Part shown: positions 56,026-64,000 of the stretch, piece after piece
Layout of the letters: each line of letters begins with the position of its first letter
How positions within the stretch are numbered: the first letter of the stretch is position 1
NCBI GenBank assembly: GCA_047967505.1
Contig: CM106538.1
From: Dipteris shenzhenensis
Taxonomy: Eukaryota; Polypodiophyta; Polypodiopsida; Gleicheniales
DNA length: 64,000 nucleotides
Direction: 5' to 3' (one strand)
Made by a program: the position numbers and the translations under genes
The notes under the pieces: generated by a model
Told to the model about the DNA's origin: nothing
The model's input: the letters and a program-made list of their open reading frames with translations, nothing else
Database searches by the model: none

Positions 56026-58304
56026 ATGGCATCTGATGCTCTTTCATAGATAGCCACTGAAAAGTTTGACAAGAACAACTTCCAAGCATGGAAGTCTAGA
56101 ATGACGAATTGCCTTAAGGGAAAAGACTATTGGGATTTCATTACTAGAGTTGAATAAAAACCAGTTATTCCTAATGTTCCCAATCAACAGGAGTTGCGGG
56201 CATTTAAAGGATGGCATGAGAGAGCGAGAAGAGTTATTTACTGGTTGTCTATCAGTATTTCAAATTCTATGATTATGCATATTCAGGATGCAAGCACGCC
56301 GAAGGAGGCGTGGGATACTTTGACAAAAATGTATAGCACAAATATGCAAGCCAGGAAATTGCTGCTCAAGCGGGAGTTGCATAATGTGCAGAGAGAAAAT
56401 ATGAGCATCAATGACTACCACATGAAGGTGAAGAAGATTGCAGATGCACTTGCTTCCATTGGGTCGCCAGTGGAAGATGATGATTTAGTTTCTGTGACCT
56501 TGAGTGGTCTAGGAAAGGGTTATGCACAATTCCGGACATCCATTGCCGTGTGTGAAAAATTTCTTGATTTTGAGGAGTTGATTCCTCTTCTAATTTCTAA
56601 AGAGTAGAGAAATGGTGGTTCATCTTCTTCAGGAGGAACTTCAAAAGAAGTTGTCTTCTACTCAAATGTTGGAAGAGGTAGAGCAGGCCGATCTGGAGGC
56701 CATGGCACAAATCAAAATATGTAGCAAATTCAAGAAAACCAGTCCTATGGAGGAGGACATGGTAACTTTAGAGGTAGGGGGAGCCAAAGAGGTCATGGTG
56801 GCTGGCAGAGAGGCCAAAATGCAAACAGCAATGTTGAATGCTACTTCTGTGGTAAAATGGCTCATATGGTGAAAGACTACTATAAAAACCAGAATGACAT
56901 CATGATCGGAAAATTGCAGTAAGGCAATTATGAATCCTCTAGTAGACAGGGTGATGATAGAAGTGAGCATCTTTTTATGGTGCAGCACATGACCAATTTT
57001 GTTACAAGTGCAGAAGATGGTATGTTGACTCAGGTGCGTCAAACCACATGACACATCATGCAAAATGGATGCAGGATGCAAGGAAAATGGAAAGACTAGG
57101 ATTTGTGGAGATTGGTGATGATACTATACATCCTATTGTGCAGATTGGTAAAATTTTTTTGTCTATGCAGGATGGGAAAAAGAAAGACCCGTCTGATCTA
57201 TTTCATGTCCCGAATATCACCAAGAACCTGGTTTTTGTTGGTCAAATGGTTGAGCAGGGCTTGTAGGTCAGATTTAATCCTCATGGATGCTTTGTTGAGG
57301 ATATGAAAAATAAAGGTCGCTTGATAGCAAAAGGGAAGAAGAAGGGCAGGATGTTTATGTTGGATGTGGACATGCCTGAATTGAGTGCAGTAATGTTTGC
57401 ACATGGGACCGATGTAGTTGCATATACTGATATCTGGCATAAACGCATTGGTCATGTTAATGTACAATGACTTAAATTAATGCAGGCCCAAAATATTATT
57501 ATAGGATTGCCTAAGTTCAAGGTTGTAGAAATATAGAAGGTGTGTGAAGCCTGTCAATTTGCAAAACAAGCAAGGAAACCATTTCCTAGACATGTTCAAG
57601 GGAGTAAGAGGCCATTGGAATTAATCCACTCTGATGTGTGGACTACTAAAGCTGCATTTATAGGAGGCTATCATTATTTTGTCACTTTTATTGATGACTA
57701 AAGCAGAAAAGTTTGGGTGTATTTTATGAAAAAGAAAAGTGAAGTGTTTGGGCATTTCAAACCTTTTAAAGCTATGGTTGAAAAAGAAACAGGCTTGCAA
57801 ATAAAATGCCTAAGGTCAGATGGAGGGGGCTCGAGTACCTCTCAAATGAGTTTGCAAGGTTCCTGCAGGAGCATGGCATAAAGCAATAATATTCATGCAG
57901 TCATACCCCATAGCAAAATGGACTTGTAGAAAGGAAAAATAGGCATATATATTGGAGAGGTATCTCATGCTATGCTCAACAAAAAAGACCTACCAGATTA
58001 TTATTGGGTTGAAGCAGTTGCTACAGCAATCTACATAATGAACATGACTCCCATTGTAACAATACATGGCATGATGCCAGAGAAGAGGTATACTGGTAGG
58101 AAACCAGATATTTCTCATTTGAATATTTTTGGTTGCATTGCCTATGTTCATGTGCCAGATGAGTTGAGATCCAAGTTGATTCCAAAAGCTGAGAAGTGCA
58201 TCTTTATTGGTTATTCTTTGCAGCAGAAAGGCTATAGATGCTATAAGGCTTCTACTCGTAAGTTTACAATGAGCAGAGATGTTCTGCATCAACCTCAAGC
58301 TTGA
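56026..58304 (+). pseudogene. Copia gag-protease-integrase polyprotein, broken
   Basis: Start at 56026 (MASDALS, then a TAG). The gag core (56194-56607) has FKGWHERARRVIYWLSISIS, MYSTNMQARKLLLKRELHNV, SINDYHMKVKKIADALASIG and LSGLGKGYAQFRTSI. The zinc knuckle CYFCGKMAHMVKDYY lacks its last Cys. Protease: YVDSGASNHMTHH (catalytic DSGA retained, in another frame than the gag end). GAG-pre-integrase: DIWHKRIGHVN. Integrase: CEACQFAKQARKPFP, PLELIHSDVWT, YFVTFIDD, LRSDGGG. Its C-terminal part at 57972-58304 (DYYWVEAVATAIYIMNMTPI, MPEKRYTGRKPDISHLNIFG, FIGYSLQQKGYRCY) is intact. Several stops and frameshifts. Confidence 0.85.
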
Positions 58305-58869
58305 CTCCCTCACACAAGCCCTTCTTCAGCAGTTGCCTCTATTGCTCCAAGTGAGAACCGGCTCCTTGAAAGCGACACAACTCCCTCTCCTTAGGCTAGC
58401 CAATGGACTGCATTTTCACCATAGCTCTAGTTGATGCAGCCGCACAAATGCTAACCTTCTCAATATAGCACCAGTGGGCAGCAACGATCTCCAACACATA
58501 GGCTGATCTTCCACAAAACTACGAGCAGCTTCTGGCATCTTCAGGAGCTTCAGATCTGCAAGAGCGTGCCTCTTTCCAAAGCAGCTCCCATGACCTACAG
58601 TGACTCTAGACAGTCACATTAGAGCTCCAGCATCATCTTCGAGCAACATCTCCTTCTGTCACTCTAATTCAAAGAATGCAGAAGTCTGTAAATGTTTACT
58701 CAATGTTAGGCTGTAGGATTCTAAGCTTGTTCAATGTCTTACAGGTATTCTAAGCTGTACGATTAGTGATCTGACTTCTTTGTTGCTTTGAAAAGAGGGG
58801 AAAAGAGAAAGAAAAGGGGAAAAGAGAGGTGAGAATCATCATTATTTGAAGCCTATGTATGTTTGAATT
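58305..58869. other. Copia linker remnant and purine tract
   Basis: Up to about 58740 this is Ser/Pro/Gln-rich degraded linker typical of the space between integrase and RT. 58795-58830 is a GAAAAGAGGGGAAAAGAGA tract like those in the CACTA introns. No gene. Confidence 0.45.
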
Positions 58870-60045
58870 GTGATAGGTTGCTCCAAAAGATGTTGCCTGC
58901 ACCAAATACCATGCCAACATCAAGAGAGAAGCGAAGAAGATGCTAACAACAGTGGGTATGGATTATGATACCATCCATGCTTGTCGTAATGACTGTATTC
59001 TTTTTCATCGTGAGCATGGAGATTTGGTTAGTTGTCCGAAGTGTGGGAAATAACGATATAGAGATGACTTGCAGGGTGAGCAGATATCGGTAAAGGTCTT
59101 GAGACACTTTCCCATCATTGCAAGAATATAGCACATGTTCCGATGCAAATCCATAGCGGAGATGATGACTTGGCATGCATCTCATCGGTCCACTGATGAC
59201 ACATTGAGGATTCCCGTAGATTGTGCAGCTTGGAAGCACATAGACAATCAATGGCCGGGACTTTGTGAGGGAGCCATTCAACTTATATCTTGGGCTTGCC
59301 ATGGAGGCGTGAATCCTTTTGGGTTATGCTCGACATCTTGGTCGACATGGCCCATAGTCTTGGTGAATTACAATATCCCACCATGGCTAACAATAAAGAA
59401 TGGACACCTCATGCTTGCACTACTTGTGCCAGGAAAGTACAAGGCCAAAAATATGGACGTGTACATGGCACCTTTGATAGAGGAGTTACAGATCTTATGG
59501 AGAGGAGTGTGGGTCTTTGATATTTCTAGAGCTCCTAGACATACCAATGATCTTTTGGTTAGGGGTATCTTGATGTGGACCATGCATGATTACCCAGGAT
59601 ATGGAGAGTGCGTAGGTACATGGTTGTGTCTTTACATGTATAATATAGCATTATGCTTGGATGACTCTCTTTTTCATGCATGTCTTATACTAACACATTC
59701 ATGCACGCGTGCAGGACTTGTTACAAGTGGGTACCATGCTTGTCCTATTTGTGGACCGGGTTTGAAATCACTTGCATGATACTCCAAACATATGACGAAA
59801 AATGTTTATGAAGGTCATGCTCGATACCTTCTGCTGGGCCATCTTGCACGTGGACGTCAGCTTGATCCACCACCACCATATTTGAAGGCAAGTGATTGGA
59901 TTCAGGCTTGGAGGGCGAATGGAGAGGAACCTCCTCATGGTATGAAGAGGCTATCGACCTTTCATGAGCTTCCTTATTGGGGTCAGTTACAAATCAATCA
60001 TCTCTTGGATCCCATGCATATCTTTAAGAATGTGGGGGTTACTAT
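58870..60045 (+). pseudogene. TnpD catalytic fragment (CACTA-4)
   Basis: It starts exactly at the exon-3 acceptor (GTGATAG|GTTGCTCC) and matches CACTA-2 TnpD from 49388 to about 50560. Blocks: MLTTVGMDYDTIHAC, GDLVSCPKCG, FRCKSIAEMMTWHASHRSTD, MDVYMAPLIEELQILWRGVW, GYHACPICG, KNVGVTI. It keeps CAG/TGG codons where CACTA-2 has stops at 49584, 49764 and 50001, but has its own damage (TAA at 59051, TAG at 59130, an extra G near 59257 and a missing T near 59305). It ends abruptly at about 60045 in a foreign, inverted sequence. Confidence 0.8.
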
Positions 60046-60965
60046 TCTATATCTTGCCTCTCCACAAGTAGGATACTCTCTTGCATCCTTATGTGATCCA
60101 TGAAACAAAATGCAATCATTGATGCATGCATGGATGCGCTTGTAATCTAATACTCCAAGAGAGGTCACATGTTGCCTTGCCATATCTCTTGAGGTTGGTA
60201 ATTTATTCTCCCTTGGAAGCATTTTACACAATAGCCTACACGTGAAGACCACAAATGAGAAAAAGCATTCGAGTAATTGACCCACTAGCATAATTCACCA
60301 TGTTTGCAAAATAGACTTTAAAGCTTACTTGAGTAATGCATTAAAACTTGCATTTCTCCATCCATAATTGGTCTGCAAGTTTAGTAACTCAAGGGAGGCA
60401 TGTAGAACAGAGCATGTGCATCCCTCAAATAGTGGAGTCGATGCTGTAGTAAAAAGATTGTCCTACTCCATGCTATTATCCCTACTTAAGGACTAATGGA
60501 CATATAAATCCCGCACCATATCATCAAACACCTCCTCCTGCACGGCCTCATGAGGTAATGGCAGAGGGCTACTATCACCATCACTCCATGCATCCGTAAC
60601 GGTTTCTCCTGAAGATCCCACTTCATATCGCCGATGTTTCGTCTCCTCACGATGACTCACGAGCATAGGGAAGCATATGTGGGTGTGGCACTACATCCTG
60701 TATCAAATTAACAAAAGAGTTTATATCAAACACATGAACAACCATAGGTATCTCAATCAACCTTAACTCTAACACTTACCATGTTTACGGTCGCATCCCA
60801 TTCTTCATACTTTGAGACATGATTGAGTGTAATTATGCATGCACGATACATGTTTCCTCGACATCGATCACACATACATTTGATTTTTTGCTCCAACCAC
60901 ATCTCGCGATGGTGGATATAGAGGGATTCATCCTCACTGGAGCTACTTGTTGAAGATGAAGACAT
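60046..60965 (-). pseudogene. TnpD N-terminal part of a second CACTA family
   Basis: Start ATG at 60965 (MSSSSTSSSSEDESLYIHHR, then IKCMCDRCRGNMYRACIITL, a Cys-pair region as in the first family). Exon 1 ends ATG|GTAAGT at about 60779. Exon 2 starts after ATACAG|GATGTAG at about 60706 and includes AVQEEVFDDMVRDLYV and PLFEGCTCSVLHASLELLNL. Exon 3 starts after GTGTAG|GC at about 60240, with MLPRENKLPTSRDMARQHVT, IHACINDCILFHG and YPTCGEARY. Splice positions match TnpD-2 while the protein is clearly diverged. The fragment ends at the junction with CACTA-4. Confidence 0.7.
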
Positions 60966-61019
60966 CCTACAGATAAACAACCCAAAAAATTGTGTTCTTG
61001 CATGAGTTGTAAATGTCAA

Positions 61020-61135
61020 AACTCTGTGTAGCATCTAAAAGTGCATCTAACACCATGTATGTACTGTGGAATGTGTCTATAGGCACGTCTAAAACACAGT
61101 TTAGATGTGCTCATAGACATGCTTTTAGACGTTGG
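61020..61135. promoter_or_regulatory. Promoter-side repeats of second CACTA family
   Basis: Words GTAGCATCTAAAAGTGCATC, CACGTCTAAAACACAGTTTAG, TAGATGTGCTC and CATGCTTTTAGACG lie just upstream of the minus-strand TnpD start. They resemble the denser TAGATGCATCTA sites at 63865-63985. The position mirrors the palindromic promoter of the first family. Confidence 0.5.
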
Positions 61136-61210
61136 ATGGACAAAAGTAGTAGAGCCCAATCCACCTTCACAGCCAACCTCATCCACATTTAAAACAACCA
61201 AACAACACAA

Positions 61211-63600
61211 TCACAAGGTAAAAGGCATTCATTCAACATCCTTGTCTCTACACCCCTCTACATTTAGCACACACACTAGCCACATTTCCTCTGGAAGCCT
61301 AACAACCTCAAAAGGAAACCCAATGGACTACACAGCCCAACACAAGCCCCTACGAACTGAGCTCGAGGTCAAGCTCACAAAGCACACAAAGACACATGAA
61401 ACATAAATTCATCTCTGCAAGCATACTCCACAAGTGCAATTATTCACTATGCTCAACCACTGAAGGTCTTCACCCATCTCATATACAAGTTATTTGCTAT
61501 CCATGAGCTCTCATCAAAATTCTTTGAGTCCGAAGTAAATCAAGCTCTCCTACAAAAGCTTGCTATCCTTTGAGTTCATCACAACTAGGATTTCATCTTC
61601 TTCCCTTCCTTCACGTTTATCCACTAAATTACCAACCACCTATTGGCAATACTATCTATACCAATCACAAGCTTCCAGAGGGATTCATGGAAGTTTGTGA
61701 TGTGCTAAGCTTTTGTATCATAGCTTGCCATCCCTCTTCACACTATGATAATCCTTCATAGCTGCTCCAAGCTTAGTGTAGTAGAAATGCCCATATCCAA
61801 AAGTGCCCTATAAAGGCAACAATCCACATCCATATTGTATGGTTTGACCAGCACATGACTGCTCGTCATCATCCTCGTAGTGTGTGCATGATGTTCAACT
61901 AGCTTGCACTACTTCACTCCTCTCACAAAGCATCTAGAGCCATGGTCCTCCAGCCTTCTACAGAGAGGTCACCCATTCCCACAAACTCTCATATCACAGC
62001 CGTGCTAATGGACTCGCCATCACCTACCTATCCTATACAGAGAAGTATCACCACCAACAGCCCATAGCTTATATTCTTGCTTCAGTGCTCCCATCACCTC
62101 TGGTCCATGTAGAAAAGTCACCTCTCAAGATCTCTCTTCCTCGTAATTCTCCTACAAGCCCACGTCTGCCTAGTTAGTAGTCGCAATCCCTTGTTCTCAG
62201 AGCTCACGAAGCTCCCATCTCGTCTAAGGTGATTCCACCCGCAATCAAGATCCACACACCAACCAAAGTTCCCCGTCCCTGAGCTCGCATATCACCCCCA
62301 CTTATGGCTCTCCTCCTCCTTGCCATTTCCAAGGTCCTTTGGCTCCTCAGCTGCCACCGACTTCTCCAGTAAAACCTCCTATTGCTCAAGATACTCCCTG
62401 CTTCTCCTACTGATGGTGCACCTCTTAGCGACCCCCAACTCTTGGATAAGCAACCATTTGTCCCTCACTCCTTCCTTCTTAGAGATCCCCAGTCTCTTAT
62501 CGCCCACTATCCTCCCTGCACTCCATCGTATCTGTCCTCTAGCTACAGTCTCGCGATGTGCGCTCCACTCTCCAGCCACCTAAGGCAATAGCTCCATCAT
62601 CCTCACCCTTCTCATATACACCTACAATTTGCAATCCTTCCTCTTGGTCCTGCCTTCTGCCTAGTTGTGTTTCCCAACCCAGTAGCCCTCCACGAGCTCC
62701 CCTACTTCTATCAAGAAGAGTCCCCCTGTCTCCTTATCCTTGTGCAATCCTTCTCTATTCATAGAGCTCCTTCCTGTGGTCGTTTAGCTCATATATTAGT
62801 GACCCCCAGGAGCCTCCTGCAATCTTATCAAGTCGCATCGAATCCTCTTCCCTCCAAAAGCCACCATGGACCTCCCCTTTCAGCAACCATCACGTTCCCC
62901 AGTTCCCAGCTACCACCTCACCTTTAGAAGTTTGTCCTTCAACCTCACGTAGCCACAATTTATGCATGCCTTTTTTATTATAGCCATGTCATCACCTTAT
63001 TTTCCACCACTCTTCCACCCTTCAAACTTTATACCAAGGCCCTTATTGCTCAAATCATTGACTATGTGCACACAAATGCATGCCACCAACATTTAGTGCC
63101 ATATTGCCCATACTACCACATATGGTGAACACCATCCTGACACAATGGATTTACAAGACAACCACGACAGAAAAATGCTCATGCCCTCATACAAAAAGCA
63201 CTCGGGACAACCATGAAAGCACATGTCATCCCTCAACAAAACACCATCACACTTTGGATGCCATGCTCTGGATTAGCCTGCTGCAACCTACACTGCATTT
63301 AATTATCTCCCAGGAGTCCTTGGAGAAGCATCTGCCATCTCAAGAAAGTATATCATCAATGTGGAGTCTTTCATGAGAGTGTCCATGGCTCATTTCCACT
63401 ACCAACTAGCTATGTACATAGCTATGCACTCACCTAGCAACATGCAACAAGTGAAAAACATTTTTTCATTTTTATCCACACAACGTGCTTTTAGACACAC
63501 AGACTATGAGCTGATTTTCGAGCCTACTTTTAGCACACTTGCTTTTCTCCACATTCTTTTAGTGTTGCGGCTTGCTTTCCTATTAACAAACACAACTCTA
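61211..63600. other. Unassigned C-rich sequence
   Basis: Pyrimidine-rich, with many short plus frames (for example 62320-62583, 62667-62927, 63080-63376) but no domain I recognise. By analogy with the first family it could hold the TnpA side of the second CACTA element, but nothing in the translation supports that. Near 63600-63720 an open stretch ends at a possible donor, CCAAG|GTAAGT. Confidence 0.35.
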
Positions 63601-63864
63601 GGCATCCACACTCATCTCCAGGCTTACATTGTCATCCCCAAGCATACAAGAGAAGAGGGTGAACAAGGAAGAGAAGAAGGAGAAATAGCTTTGAAGAAGA
63701 ACAAGAAGCTTCCATAACTCTATCCAAGGTAAGTCTCTTGGCGGTTCGTCTTCTTTGGAAGTTGCTCTCCTTGGATTCGTCTTTTATCGTATGCAAGGAA
63801 GGGATGCTTTTGATACTAGTGTTGTTCCTTTTGGGGTCGGGCACATTCCTTTTTAGCTTCTTTT

Positions 63865-63990
63865 AAAAGGCGTCTATTGCAGCACGTCTATAGATGCGTC
63901 TAATAGTGCATAGAATTTTTGGAGAAATAGGAAGCCACGCCTGTAGATGCACTCTTAGATGCATCTATAGATGCGCTATGATAGTTTTCT
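63865..63990. repeat. TAGATGC-type palindrome cluster
   Basis: Sites include ACGTCTATAGATGCGTCTA (63877-63895), TGTAGATGCACTCTTAGATG and GCATCTATAGATGCGC (63961-63976). They are near-palindromes on the core TAGATGC/GCATCTA and probably belong to the subterminal or promoter region of the second CACTA family. The window ends before a terminus can be seen. Confidence 0.55.
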
Positions 63991-64000
63991 TATGTTTTCT

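Larger units (their letters stand above)
55122..58740 (+). mobile_element. Ty1/Copia retrotransposon, 3' truncated
   Basis: LTR, primer site, long leader (55493-56025), gag, protease and integrase are in Copia order on the plus strand. The sequence stops in the integrase-RT linker. RT, RNase H, polypurine tract and 3' LTR are absent. After about 58740 it gives way to a short purine tract and a CACTA fragment. Confidence 0.8.

Noticed and set aside
61211-63600. Plus-strand Pro/Ser/His-rich frames as a TnpA gene of the second CACTA family
   Set aside because: The position would fit, but no TnpA or Transposase_24-like residues are recognisable and the composition alone explains the frames.

Overview
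The window reads as nuclear DNA of a land plant and is almost entirely nested and broken transposable elements. I see no intact host gene, no rRNA, tRNA or CRISPR array, and no bacterial gene organisation. Long AT-rich intergenic stretches, plant-type Copia and Tat-like Gypsy pol fragments, and CACTA (En/Spm) transposases with DUF4218 and DUF4216 tails point to a large repeat-rich genome. A gymnosperm, fern or other non-grass plant is possible, but I cannot name the species.

Layout. 0.3-1.3 kb: remnant of a minus-strand Copia element (LTR plus gag). 1.5-8.3 kb: minus-strand Ty3/Gypsy element with its 3' LTR, abutting a second truncated integrase copy. 9.1-10.06 kb: a CACTA scrap, a 13-bp minisatellite and a TCC-rich tract. 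10061-29486: a 19.4-kb CACTA element (CACTA-1) flanked by a CCT duplication. The middle of its transposase gene is replaced by about 11.6 kb of foreign DNA: a 182-bp satellite array, a broken DUF7869-like transposase-type gene carrying a MITE, further tandem repeats, and an unclassified repeat. 30.1-33.29 kb: a deletion derivative of the same family (CACTA-3). 33.5-34.1 kb: a broken Myb/trihelix-like gene. 34.3-41.7 kb: mostly unassigned sequence with MITE-like repeats, a Copia gag relic and microsatellites. 41770-53128: an 11.4-kb structurally complete CACTA element (CACTA-2) flanked by an ACT duplication. 53.1-54.2 kb: the unclassified repeat again, in opposite orientation. 54.7-58.3 kb: Copia LTRs and a truncated gag-pol. 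58.9-60.05 kb: a fragment of the same CACTA transposase, joined at about 60.046 kb to the transposase of a second CACTA family on the minus strand. The remainder is unassigned.

The CACTA family is the organising theme. Each fuller copy has two divergent genes. TnpD (tnp2 transposase) runs to the right. A TnpA-like protein runs to the left, and a 3-4 kb intron full of CATAAG/CTTATG palindromes and purine tracts separates its 5' exons from its coding exons. The palindrome TCGCTATATAGCGA clusters at both subterminal regions and again in the shared promoter between the genes. That arrangement suggests (inference) that TnpA binds both the transposon ends and its own promoter, as in maize Spm. A conserved hairpin lies beyond the TnpA 3' end. 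The second CACTA family at the right of the window has the same exon boundaries but a different palindromic word near its promoter (TAGATGC-type), as expected if each family has its own TnpA/site pair. TnpD-2 is disabled by a few stop codons, several of them CAG to TAG, consistent with deamination of methylated cytosine in a silenced element.
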